A stretch of DNA of 64,000 bases, from positions 5,679 to 69,678 of the forward strand of contig NMRA01000538.1 of NCBI GenBank assembly GCA_002633005.1, in the 5' to 3' direction. Every line of letters begins with the position of its first letter. Positions within the stretch are counted from its first letter, which is position 1. The notes beneath the pieces were generated by a model. That model ran no database searches. It had not been told where the DNA came from and saw nothing but the letters and a program-made list of their open reading frames with translations. The DNA comes from Phoronis australis (Eukaryota; Phoronida; Phoronidae). The position numbers were made by a program, and so were the translations under genes. Below are positions 33,901 to 46,800 of this stretch, one piece after another.

Positions 33901-36900
33901 CATGAGCCCATTCTGGTCTTTAAATCTACGCTTCAGAGTAGTTCTCGGTACTCCAAACTGCCTTGCAGCAGTTTTACAGCCCATCTCTCTCCTCATCGCG
34001 GCTATTGCCTTCTCCAAGTCCTCCCTTTCCCACGCGTTTCTTAAAGACGTTCTTATATATTTCCGCGGCATTATCTACAAAACAAAACATTAAAAATTAT
34101 TTCTGCTATCTATTAAATATGTATGGGGTAAAACGGTCACCCTGTCCGTCTTATCCCACTACCCAGCTGTCCGTCTTATCCCACTACCCAGCTGTCCGTC
34201 TTATCCCACTACCCAGCTGTCCGTCTTACTCATTAATGATGTCACCACAATCAAGCATGCACCGAGAAAACTAGTTAAGGTCATTTTAAATTTTGTTGTC
34301 ATTTTCTCCGAACGTTACGTTATCGAGTAGAACTACTGGATCTAAATTGATACAAAATAGGTTGTTTTTGGGTGGCATGCTCCTTTAACGTACACACACT
34401 ATACGCATTAACGCGCTAAAATAAAGCGTGCAGAATATTATTATTTACTTTCTACAAAATTGTGGTGCATTGCTATCAAAATTCGTAGTTAAATTACGAT
34501 CATTTTTCACAAAATTGTGCTGAAATCTCACCGACAAATGCGTAGCTGCCGGTCTCACAATCGTCGATAGGGCTTGAATTCTTGAATAATACAGCTTCGA
34601 CTCAACAAATTACCTGAAATCCTCCTGAAGTTTTCCAGATATCGTCTCTAAGATTTTTAAGTTCTTGTGGAGTCTGGATTAACTGCAGATTAAGCCCAAA
34701 TCTGCGCTAGATTGTAGCCCGCAACACGAGAAAAATCTCTGGAGGAACACACATGTTGTTGTCACGTGACACTTGTTTTGAAGTTTGTATACGTGTGTGT
34801 GTGTGAGTGAGAGTAAGCGTGCGTGTGCTTGTCATCAATGTTCATTTGCCAGAATAAATGCGATGTAATGATCTAGGTGTGCATTGTATCCAAAGAAATT
34901 AACTCAAGCAGTCAAGCAGAGCGTGTTTTAATATTTAGCTTAGCACTTGCTGGCCTCATCTGCTAAAAAACGTTCGAGAATTGTTTCGGTAAGACCGATA
35001 TGTCACTCATTGAGTCGCCGGGTGAGTGGATGCGTGACCGCGAACAGCTATTTTCCAGAAGACTCTGGGTGTAAGGGTGCGAATGTGTTCACTATCAGTG
35101 AGTCATTTTGACTTTAAAAACACCAATTATGATTAGTTAAATAATTTCTCTTAAAAATAATGCAAAAGTTTTTTACGGTATTAAAAACTTTCGGAAATTA
35201 GTGCCAATATTTATTTCTTGTCGATGCTATGTTACCCGTTTCATAAATCGATAGTTCCCGACTAAATGTCTTCGATGACAGCCGGTGTCACGTCTATGGC
35301 CGGTACATTATGCTGCGCGCGCTTCTTGGCTGTGCTAACACTGGTCGAGCTTTTTTATTAGTCTTCGATTCACGGTTTTCACTTGTACAAAGAAGTTTGA
35401 ATTCCTGTTGAGGCCGGAGAAGACGGGAAAGAAACAATGCAATCCCGCTAACAAGTACTTTGCGTCTGTTTTCAAAGTCCAGAGCCGCGTAGTGGGGCAC
35501 ATCCCTTGCAAGAGCAGCAAAACTTTTGCGTTCTTTTTGAATCGCGGCGTAAGTTTGAAGTGTATACGGACATAACGGTAAGGCTCGTGGTCTACAAATT
35601 CAGGATTGTCGGATCTTTCAATTGCTAAATTGGACACGTTAGAACTGTAGGTAAGGCATTTTTCGCATGTAGTTCATGGGCTGGGCGCTTACTTTAGCGA
35701 AGTCTTAAAACGCGTTGAGGCACTTATTGGGGCATGGGCACTTATTAGGGCGAATAGCGGCAGAATTACATACAGCAGCGTAGTTTAATGCACACAAATC
35801 ATACGTCGTGCAAACCAATCGGCCATTCCACATACCCTAATCATGATCCCAATAGCCTTTGCGCACCCTAATTTCCGGACATGCGTAATCGTTAAATCGA
35901 TTCGGTTGCAACTCCGCTATTGTCACTGTATTATCACCGTTGATTTTCAGACCCCAAAACTGTCACGATTACCTAGGCAGAGACGAGGTCATTGTCTCAT
36001 TTTGGGGAAAGTAGGCAATAGTTTTACCATACGATTACATACGCTTAGTAATTCATGGAACGAGACTATGTTTCGATTTTCGATCGTATGTTCATCGCGC
36101 ATCAGTCAGCTACCCAAAACGGTATGGAAAGACGTATGAAAAAACTTTCAGGAAATGCTCGGAATGGACAAAGGATCAATCGATTACATTTTGGGAAAGA
36201 TATCATATTTGGGGTTCCTGAAACGGTTGTTTTCAACATAGAAAAATCGACCGTTGTCACTTGATTGCAAGCTGATGGAATGAGCATTCAAAATTGCGAA
36301 TTATTGACATCGAAATATTGGCCGCTGTGAGTTAATAATTACGAGATGTACCCATATCATACAATAATTTATGATCGACATAACTATGTCCCGAACAATA
36401 GATAAATGATTCATGCGTCGCAAGCTCGTTACCAGAGATGAAAAGGAGACCGAGGTAGGAGATATAAAGTCATTTATTATGACTAATACAATTACAATAT
36501 AATGACTACAGATAAGTAACATAAAAATGGTAATCTCTGCTAAGATGGGCAATAAAAAAGCGCCGGCCACGAGGAAGTACGAGAGAATGACGAAAACTGG
36601 AAGGTGGAACGTGGGAAAAATTAATAAGTTTTAAACGTACGACAATGTGGTAGGAACAAAGGTGAACTAAAAGCGAGGTTACAATAGCAAAGAAAAACGC
36701 CTAAGGACACGTGACAATCATCAGCCTATGAGAGCCAAGAGCTGACCAAACTAGAGGCACGTGATAACAACAGACCAATACAAAGGCTGGGAAAACGACT
36801 CCTACACAAAGGAATGATGGAATAGACCGAAATGAGGGGAGACAGGAGTAAGACGGGTCCATATGCTCACATAAATATATTTAACCAGTGAAATACCATT

Positions 36901-39900
36901 TATGATCGACATATGTCCCGAATAAAATGATAAGTGCGTCGCAAGCTCGTTACCAGAGATAGAAAGGAGACCGAGGTAGGCGATATAAGGTCATTTATTA
37001 TGACTAATACAATTACAATATAATGAATACAGATAAGTAACATAAAAATGATAATCTCTGGTAAGATGGGCAAGAAAAAAGCGCCACAAGAGATGTTGTA
37101 AGACAGCTCATGCCCATCCACAGGGACGCACGAAAGGAGATATGAAAGGAAAAATGTGCTGGACTACTTACAAATGCTGTCAGCCGGATACCCAACCCTA
37201 ACTCTGGGTGCCAAACCGGAGGGGGGTTACGATTGCCCAGGGCTGGAACAGGTGCCGGTGTTGTCTCACCCCGTGTCGTGGCGGGAAGAAATCGATATTG
37301 GTAACAAAAAAGGTCTAAAGAAACAAATATAAAAACGAAAAGGTAAGCTAGTAGTGAAAACCAAGAAACATAAAAGGATTGATACGGAAATGCAAATGAA
37401 ATTGAAGAGAAACTAAAAAATAAAATACAAATTACAATAGAATCAAAACGACTAACAGAGAATAACAAAATAGCTAACATAATAGAAATAAAGCTAACAA
37501 TAATGTAACGAAAGGAGGTAGATCAACAAGTTAAGGGTAAATGAAACAAAGTACATCCAGAGTCCTAACAAAATGGCTAACAGGGATACGGAGTGGTAAG
37601 GTAACCGAAGAAATAAAAATACAAAATAAACTACGAATGAGACTAACAATGTACGGAGACGAAGGGGATGGTGTTAATGGTGAAGAAGCAGGCAATACTG
37701 ACACTAGGGATGGGAGTGGGGGGTGCAGGAAAACGGACCAGGACAGGGAAGAGGCGCAGGCAATACGGACACCAGTGGGAGGTGCAGGCAATACTGACAC
37801 CTGAGAGGAGGGAAAGGGTGGTGTGGGGAAGGACGGGGATGCGGGAGACAAGGGATGTGAATTTTATGGAAAATCAGGGACGAGGTGGGGGGAAAACTGA
37901 CATGCGCATGTAGCCCTTGACGGCTCAGATTTACAGCGGCCCATGCGTTGGATGATAGGCTCCGGGATGCTGGAGGTGAAATGCTGGACAATGCGGGAGT
38001 ATGCGCGAATAGTAGCGGGAGAGAGACGAGGAGAGGGGGTGGTCTAGAATGTGAGGAGGACCGATGGTATGGGGGTAGGGGTCCGGCCGAGCCACGGAGC
38101 CATTGAGAAGGCGTCCTGAAATTGAAAACGAGAGCGACAATCAGCGACAAAGTGGGATGATCCGGGAACATGTTTAGCACGAACAAAGATGTTGAGGCGA
38201 AGGCAGGAGACGACGAGACGGCGGACAAGTCGCCTAATGTCCTTGTTGACCCATGAAGATTTCTTGATGATCTCGACCAAGGTTGAGTTGTCGCACTTGA
38301 AAAGGAGGCGGTGGTTGGCGAGTTTGTGACCCCAAAGCTCGATGGAGAGGACAATTGGTAAGAGTTCCTCGAAGGTGATGTGGAGGTCAGATGGAGACGG
38401 AGGCCAGTGGCCCGAGATCGATTGGGAGCCAAGGATTGCAACAAAACCACCATGAACCGAAGCGTGTAGAACTTGATGGATGGAGACGAAACCTACCTGT
38501 CGAAGAGAAGAAGGGATTTACCGTTGAAGTGCTGGAGAAAGAGGAGCCAAGCGCGGATGTCAACGCGGGCCACCTTGTTGAGTGTAACGTGGTGGTGAGG
38601 ACGGTAATGCCCTTTGGTGAGGTCAATGAGGCGGCAGAGAATGGCACGGCCCGGCATGATGACCAAGCACGCGAAGTTGAGGAAGCCGATGAGTGATTGC
38701 ATGTCGCGGAGCGTGACTGTGCGCTTACGTTGGAAGTTGCGGAGCAGCTCCCTGGCCTTGTCGAGCTTGTCCTTGGGCAGAGACGCAGACATGGTAGAGG
38801 TGTTGAGATGAATGCCGAATAGAGTGAGGGATGTTGTGGGAGGTATAGTTTTGTCCCGGTTTATCGGGACACCAATGGAGGAACAGAGTTGAAGGAAATT
38901 GTTGAGATTCTAGGAACACCTGAGGGATTGGGGTGACCAATGAAGAAAAAGTCGTCGAGCAGATGACAAGTACCGGACGCCGGGAATTTGGATTCCATAA
39001 TCCACTGGAGGGATGTGTTGACGCGTTTAAATATGTTGCAAGAAGCTAGGTCAAAAGGAAGGCACCAGTCATAGTTGAACTGACCGTCCCAGGTGAAACC
39101 CAAGAATTTGTAGTCGGAGGGGTGATCAGGCACCAGGCGGAAAGCGTCTTGGATGTCGGTCTTGGCCATGAGAGAGTTGCGGCAAAAGGAAAATATGGAG
39201 TTGATTGCCGTTTGGACTTATTGGTACTGTACCTCGGTGAGATGAGGGGGTATGAAGGCGTTGACGGAGTGGTGGTCGCGGGATGGGTAGGAAAGGTTAT
39301 GGATTTGTTGGGCTCCTTTTTCGGGATGAAACCCAGGGGGGACACAACGAAATGGGGAAAGGAAGGTGGAGAGAAAGGACCTGCGTAACGAGACGCGGAA
39401 GTCTCCTTGGTGATTTTCTAGAGAATGAGGGCGGGGTTAGAAATGGCGGAGGGGTGATTATGAGGGGGAGGTAACGGGAAGGTGGAGGTGACACCGAGGC
39501 GGAAACCATGAGTGAATCCGTCCAGGATGTAGTGAGAAAGAGATGGGTCGTAATCTCGGAGTTAAGCCCTAAAGGAGTCTCCGTTTATTGGGGTGGGAAT
39601 GGGCTGTGGAGGAGGGATGTTTGCGGCAAGATTTGAGGGGGTGCTTGCCGTTACAGGACGAACAGGAGTGGAGGTAAGGACACTGGCCGGATGTTTGGGG
39701 CATATGTTGGAGTTGTACGACCAGCATTAGCCAGGGACTCGGGGGGAGGAAGGGGGTCGAGAGGAGGGCTGTTGGGACCTGAGGGAGGTTTGANTGTTGG
39801 GCTCCTTTTTCGGGAAGAGACCCAGGGGGGACACAACGAAATGGGGAAAGGAAGGTGGAGAGAAAGGACCTGCGTAACGAGACGCGGAAGTCTCCTTGGT

Positions 39901-42900
39901 GATTTTCTGGAGAATGAGGGCGGGGTTAGAAATGGCGGAGGGGTGATTATGAGGGGGAGGTAACGGGAAGGTGGAGGTAACACCGAGGCGGAAACCATGA
40001 GTGAATCCGTCCAGGATGTAGTGAGAAAGAGATGGGTCGTAATCTCGGAGTTAAGCCCTAAAGGAGTCTCCGTTTATTGGGGTGGGAATGGGCTGTGGAG
40101 GAGGGATGTTTGCGGCAAGATTTGAGGGGGTGCTTGCCGTTACAGGACGAACAGGAGTGGAGGTAAGGACACTGGCCGGATGTTTGGGGCATATGTTGGA
40201 GTTGTACGACCAGCATTAGCCAGGGACTCGGGGGGAGGAAGGGGGTCGAGAGGAGGGCTGTTGGGACCTGAGGGAGGTTTGAACCCACAGCTACTGATTG
40301 ACAGTGTGCCAGGGGGTTGGGGTAGAGGAACGAAGTTTGCGAAATTGCAGGTCGTAACACATGGCATGTTGGAACTGACACAAAGTGTGTCTCATTAGAT
40401 GCAATTTGGAATGTATTTTAAGTGTTCGTGAGTGCAAATGATTTGAGAAGCCAGCAATGAATAAATCACTGCGTTAAAGGAGCATTCCACCCAAAAAAAC
40501 AACCCATTGTGTATCAATTTAGATCGAGTAGTTCTACTTGATAACGGCACGTTCAGTTGCGTTACCTGACACCTGACGGCAGACGGAGGTGTTGAAATTA
40601 TCCAATGACGTAATTGGTTTCACACGCAGTCTGTTCAGCAGTTCACAACACGGGTTACTGGTGTCAGCTTATCGCTTCAATTCATCGTTTAACACCAATA
40701 AATCATCAAACTTCGATGTAAAACCCTTAAAATACACCGAGTTCTTATAAAAACGTGTTGTTTTATTTCGCTGTTACCGTGATTTATTGTTATTTGGACA
40801 CACGGTAACCTACAAAGTGCGGCAGGCCAATTTACCGCAGAGCTAGCAGGAGTTTGGTGTCTGTTCGGAGATAAATTCGAAGTATTCTCCAGTGAAATAC
40901 AGACAGGAGAACCTCGAACTGTGTTGTTTAGACTTATGATTTTTTAAGTTCTAAACACACAAAACGCCTGTTATCCCTACCAGTGACTCTTAACCCGATC
41001 AGGCCCGTCGAGGCCGGGCTGACTCGTTATCCCCGGGCGGCCAATGGCTCGGAACCCGATCAGGCCGGTCGCTGCCGCCAGGACTGGCACGAACATAAAC
41101 GAGCTTGAGTTTTAAACTAAGCCTCCAGTCAGGAAAAGACTATAATAGTGAGCCAAAGAAATAATAGAAATTAGTCACAAAACTGAAAATCTACTTACTT
41201 GTCGGGGGCCGCTAAGTCGGGCTACCCTGCCACTAACCGTCAGGGCAAAGGTTGTACAGTAACAATAACTTGAATAATGTATTTATATTTCTAAATAAAG
41301 ATTCCCCTAACATGTGACTATAGCATATAAAATAGAGTAATTGTTTCACAACAGCTTTCTGTCAGCAAACACTGAATTAGCATGCGCTCACACACCCTCG
41401 GTGCCCGGTCAATTACCTTTATTGCCGGCATCAAAAGCCGATAACGCCGTGGTTTATTCATTGCTGGCTTCTCAACATTTGCACTCAAGAATACTGCAAA
41501 GGCATTACAAATTGTATCTAATTAGGAAGACTTTCTTTCAGTGTTATATAAGCATTGGCTAGGATGAGAATAATTCATTTTGAAACAGAACGCAGAATAA
41601 TACTAACGTCTACATGGCATCTCGCCCGGCGTCAATCCCGACTTAGTCAAGAGCTCACGGACGAAGACTTCACGGGTCGGATCTTCAGGTTTCACAGGCT
41701 ATCAATTCGAACCGGAATACACTGATCAAGGAATACGAGAGAGCTGCCGTGAACAAGCACAGGCAACGGAACGTATGGGTAGTTCTTTGGTGAGCCGGAA
41801 TTCGTCAGAGAAATCACTGTCGACGAAATGCCGGCCACAGACACGGGGATGATTCACAGCCCCAACCTTTCATTCTTCACTACAACGAGCCATTTCCTAA
41901 GCATTTCGGGCTCTCGGGGAAGTCGAAAAAACGATATACCCGCTTTCTTCGCAGCTTCATAGTTCGTACAAGCGGGAACGATGCACCACGATGTAGCGGC
42001 ATTCACTCTGCAGGCGAACCACTGACGTCACTGCGTCGTTTCTCACCTTCCTCACAGGTGAACGTGACACCACACGGCAAGGTGAGTTCTACCGCATAAA
42101 AGGCGGTGTGCATATAGACCAATTAGGACAGTAAAAAGACTAATTAAATCGGGTGGCATTCTCCTTTAACGGCTTTATATGTAAAAACTAATTGACGGCC
42201 GGGGCACCGAGGCCGTGTGAGCTCATCACTTATTAAGTGTTTGCTGACAGAAACTGTTGTGAAACAATTTGATTTCTATACCACGGCCAGGTGTTAGGGA
42301 ATCTTTATTTACATTTACATTATTCAAATAATGATTGCCAATGTTAAACTTCTGCCGCGACGGTTCTGCGGCCAAAGCGGAACCTGACTTCGCGGCCCAC
42401 GACGAGTAAGTAGATTTGCAGTTTCGTGGCTAATTCTCCAAAATAATCACGTGCACTTTACTTCTTTGGCTCACTAGTATTTCGTGACTGGAAGTTTAGT
42501 TTCCAACTTTGGATGGTTTATGTTCGTGATGTCTGATCGGCTTCCGAGCCACTGGCCAGGATAACAATCGTTTTGTGTGTTTAGAACTCAAAAAAAAAAC
42601 AAGACTAAACAACACAGATCTAGGCTCTCCTGTCTGTATCTCACGGAAAAATACGTAGATTTTATCTCCGAACAGACCCCAGACTCCTGCTACGGACCTT
42701 ATTAGCCTGCCGAACTTTGTGTGTCCAAACACCAATAAATGAGTATCCGTAACAGCGAAATAAAACAACACGTTTTTATAAGAACTCGGTATATTTTCAA
42801 GGGTTTTACATCGAAGTTTGATGATTTATTGGTGTTAAACGATGAATTCAAGCAATAAGCTGACATCAGTAACCAGTGTTGTGAACAGCTGAACAGACTG

Positions 42901-43830
42901 CGTGTGAAACCAATTACGTCATTGGATAATTTTAGGACCTCCGTCTGCCGTCAGGTGTCAGGTAACGCAACCGTACGTGCCGTTACCAAGTAGAACTACT
43001 CGATTTAAATTGATACAAATTAGGTTGTTTTTTGGGTGGCACGCTCCTTTAAATACTGAAAAAAACAAAGTTGTAAAGACTCACATTGTTTAGCAATGTA
43101 TCGCTAACCTTAATAAGTTAGGTAAATATAACCATATCACAGTTGCCTGGACGTCTGGACACATTGGTATCCAGGGTAATGAGGCAGCTGATCGACTAGC
43201 CAAACTCAGTTCAGAAATTGAATTGCAAGGTTCTGAAACCATATTACCTGTTCTTTTGCTGCCTGTGTTTTAAGAATAAGGGATTGGTCATTAAAACTAT
43301 GGAAAACATCTTGGACTAACTTAAGTGGCTGTAGAAGAATAAGAGACCTGGGTAACTTTCAGTCTAATTGCCACTAAGCTTTTGAGTCTGACCAGGACTC
43401 AGCTGCAGTTGGTAATGCACGTGATAACAGGTCACTGTAACCTGCAGAAACATAAGAAAACAACAGGTCGAACAACAGATTGTTGCTGCCCGAAATGCTG
43501 GATGGAAGATGAAACAGAACACTATGTTGGTCGGTCTTTCACTTACCAAAGCATTAGAAAACAATGCTTTGAAAGTAAAGCAGTTTCAGTGAAACCTGTC
43601 ATTTCTAACAAAAACATAAAAACGCTATTGTAAAATTCCTCAAGCAACCTGGTAGGCTTGCTGAGTATGAGCACGGTGTCTGTTGCAATGGGCCTGTAGA
43701 AGGCCTAAGTAACGTGTCGGCCTTTCTGTTCTGCTGCCTTTATTTCGCGAAATTCGAACACCACTGTTCCATTATCATTATTATTATTATTTATTTATAC
43801 ATGCACACACTCACACAAACACGCACACAT

Positions 43831-43882
<52 letters not shown>

Positions 43883-46800
43883 NGATTTATATACGCACAC
43901 ACACACACACACGCACACTTAACTAGGCAATTAAATGCATGAGTTAGTTAACTAGTTAACTCGTCATTGATAATTGCAGAAGAAAGCACAATAGTCATTA
44001 GAAAGAGACAACGTTATTTTGAACACTTGTGTAGTAGCGATTAAAGGTTAATACTACAGATAACAGTTGATTGCTCAGAAATAGAATTTAAAAAAACCTT
44101 GGCAACAGGCACTCATTGCACAAATGAATTATTAAAAAACAATTGAACACAGCAATAATGTTTTGCTTCCACACGCGCACACATTTAGTTACGCAAGTAC
44201 GAGTTGTTTTTTGAAAATTTTTTAAACGGCATGTTAGTAGAGTCTGAACATTTCATTTATAATTGCAGAACAGACACTCAGAAATTTGTCACTTCGTTCT
44301 TTAAAATGCTGGGACATGATTTTAACTTCCAAAGTGTCTTGTTGAAAAACTCTTCACATATAGTTTGATAGGAGCTGAAAAGATATCAGAGGTCAGAATA
44401 TTCCCGGCATCCAGCCAGGGCGACAGGTCGGTGCGTATGAATAATAACCAGTATAATTGTCGGATATGTTGACAAATTTTGCCGAAAAATCGCTGGTTGT
44501 CTGTAACCGTACCTAAAGAGTCTCGCTTGATGAAAAAATGACAAAATAAAAGTGAAAGTATGTTTGATCAAAACTCAGTCAAGCAGACAACCGGAAATTC
44601 AGAGGCAGTGCAAACTCTCGCGGCTAGTCCCGTGAAATCTCGGGGTCACAAGCTCTAACAATGGAATACACAGGTCACGTGCGGGAGTTGGCATTTCATT
44701 TCTAAAATTCTATGCTTAGAGGAAATTGACCCCGCTCAGTCTACCGTCCACACTTCACACCCTACACCATGCGACAAATATGGCGCAAAATAATTAGACA
44801 GGTTTTCCTCCACACTACGACTTGCTCTGGGGCAAGTTATCCTAGAATAAATTACCCTGTCTCGGTAAGATGAGGCAAGTTGTCACGCATGTGTCCAGTT
44901 ACCCATGCGCAAGTAGCGTCCAAACTACTACTAAACCTTGTGACAACTCGTTCCAACATGTTCTAGAGTAACTCATGGTGCGTACCGGTAAGCTATGTCG
45001 GAAGCTGGTGGCACGGCGTCAGCTTAGGTGTCAGGGGACGTGTAACAATCATTCATAACCCGAGCCTACACGGGCCACGTTAATGAATTGTGCGCAAATT
45101 TAAGTCGAAGTTACGACCGCGCACACCCAGCGGGGCGAGCACGGGAGGCTGCCCATTTGGCGAAGTGGGCAAAAAGATCCGCATCAGAGAAACAAAAACT
45201 CTGAAAAAGTAGAAGACGAGACAAAAGTCCACTAAAAAGGACTAGCAAAATTCTGCGAATGCACAATTTATAGCTCTGAAAGTACCCCGTGAGTCTTAGT
45301 AAAATGTCCACATTCTCAAAAATTCGAGCTCACTCATTGACGCAAGGAATGGACCGACGATTTTTGATAAAACAGACGCATGGTATATGACGTGCCGTTT
45401 TCTTGCTCCTAACATTTAATTCCACAAGCTGCAAACCTCTTTCCCAAGCGACCTGTACAGTACACGATGTCGTCTGCCTCGTAGACCACCGGCAAAATAC
45501 GTTAAACAAACATGCAATTTAACAACATGCATGAAGCAAAAAGTTTGTACTACATTAAAAATGGATTTAAATTCGCGAATTAAATGTTTTGGAAGGTATA
45601 GTAAGAGATAAGTATTATAATTTAAATATATTTTATATAATATACAGCAGGAGAGGACTGTGCCGACCTCTACAAAAAAGGCATCAAGCAAAGCGGTGTT
45701 TACAACATCACCCCAACTGATGGACTTGGCAAGATGACGGTGTACTGTGACATGTGGACCGACGGAGGCGGTTGGACGGTAGGATATCAAAGCAACCAAC
45801 ACATTCTTTAGGCAGTCATTGTCTAATAAAGTATTACCAATGCCTGCCTAAACAGTGAACCAGGCTGTTGTCAGTTAAACTGTATACAGATTCAGTCTGG
45901 CTCTAAGTGTTTGTTCAGCTAGCCCAAACGACCCACTTCCGTCCTGCTTTTCCACATTACATTCAGCTTTTCCCCAATATACTCGTTGTCAAGATTTGGG
46001 GTCCTAACCTCGCCCATCACTGCACTCTTTTGATGTGAGGTAACCATTCTGTGGCCCATGTCACCGCGTTTACATCGGCTTTAAAGGAATCCTGGTAGAC
46101 TGCTGAGAGACTGAAGTCACAACTTCTATGGTTGAACCGCGGCTAACAACAAGGGTTCAGAAGAAACGCAGTGGTTGGATTTATGAAGTCTAAATAAAAC
46201 GATGATCCTGATGATGTCTCATGAAAAGACGAAAACGTTGAATTGAACATGAACTTTTTTATTTGTGCGGCGATTGTCCGGGTTTTGATCTTATTTTGGC
46301 CAAAAACTGATTTAATTCATGGTGAGAGGTTTCCTAGTCGGTTAGTAGCCTCCATGTCTACGATTACCACCACCTTGCAACGCCTATACCTCGGTGGCTG
46401 AAGATTTTTGTGTTTTATACTCATGTTGAAAAGGATGAATCATGTTTTCTAGGATAGATGAACCTCCATGAAAGTGCTGCAATTCCAAGGGAGATAATTT
46501 TCACATTTATTGCAAGAACAAAATCGAGTTGTCATTTTGTTCTTTTTTCTTGTTTTGTTTTGTTTTCTAGTCTTTGCATGATATTCGGCAAAAATAATGT
46601 GGTGGGCATGAAATATTGTTTCCGTTTCATAGGCCTAAGCGTTGGCATCAAAAATGTGAACTTCATATGGTTGAAAAGACAATTCTAATTAAATTAATGA
46701 TTGAACACGTTTTAAAAACAGATTATATACGTTGTACGATGTCAGATTTGTGTTTTAGCGGCTTTAATTATATTTTCCTTTTTTCTGGATTTTGAGGACC

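Larger units (their letters stand above)
33406..34240 (-). mobile_element. Pogo/Tigger-like insertion inside family A copy 2
   Basis: Interrupts sequence that runs on in copies 3 and 4 (after CTCCTGTCTGTATTTCACGG). Left edge GAGTGGGGTAAAACAGCACC; the right edge holds degenerate inverses of the same kind (GTGGGATAAGACGGACAG on the minus strand). Encodes a psq-type helix-turn-helix (next entry) but no DDE catalytic domain. Edges are approximate. Confidence 0.55.
31960..34388 (+). mobile_element. TTAA-flanked element, family A, copy 2 (both ends present)
   Basis: Left end TTAAAGGAGAATGCCACCC; inverted right end TTAAAGGAGCATGCCACCC; TTAA on both sides. 2.43 kb including a fold-back dimer at 32881-33022 and a pogo-like insertion at about 33406-34240. 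THAP coding lies near the left end. No transposase catalytic region is seen. Confidence 0.82.
36368..40382 (-). mobile_element. DIRS-like (tyrosine-recombinase type) retrotransposon, decayed
   Basis: Read on the minus strand, from high to low coordinates: a cysteine-rich gag-like region (~40380-39600), reverse transcriptase (~39560-38500), RNase H-like region (~38480-38050), a low-complexity tract and two direct repeats. The protein motifs match the RT-RNase H of DIRS/Ngaro elements rather than gypsy or LINE types. I could not find the tyrosine recombinase (R...HxxR...Y). Frameshifts are frequent. It abuts, and probably interrupted, family A copy 4 at 40383. It lies in intron 1 of the PAN-fibrinogen gene. 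Confidence 0.8.
40383..43052 (+). mobile_element. TTAA-flanked element, family A, copy 4 (interrupted)
   Basis: Starts mid-element (GTGTCTCATTAGATGCAATT, as in copy 2 at 32618), is split by copy 3 at 40474-42169, and resumes to the right end GGGTGGCACGCTCCTTTAA at 43052. Left end and THAP portion missing where the DIRS-like element begins. Confidence 0.75.

Noticed and set aside
35335-35637. 100-codon minus-strand frame as a gene
   Set aside because: No recognisable domain, overlapping alternative frames, and no clear splice sites.
37013-37480. 155-residue hydrophobic frame that could be a membrane protein
   Set aside because: It crosses the non-coding direct repeat of the DIRS-like element and the composition follows low-complexity T-rich DNA.
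37531-38453. Long proline- and serine-rich minus-strand frames
   Set aside because: Out-of-frame shadows of G-rich low-complexity sequence and of the RNase H region.
43714-43926. Reading frame with HTHTHT repeats
   Set aside because: Translation of the CA microsatellite, with an N inside.
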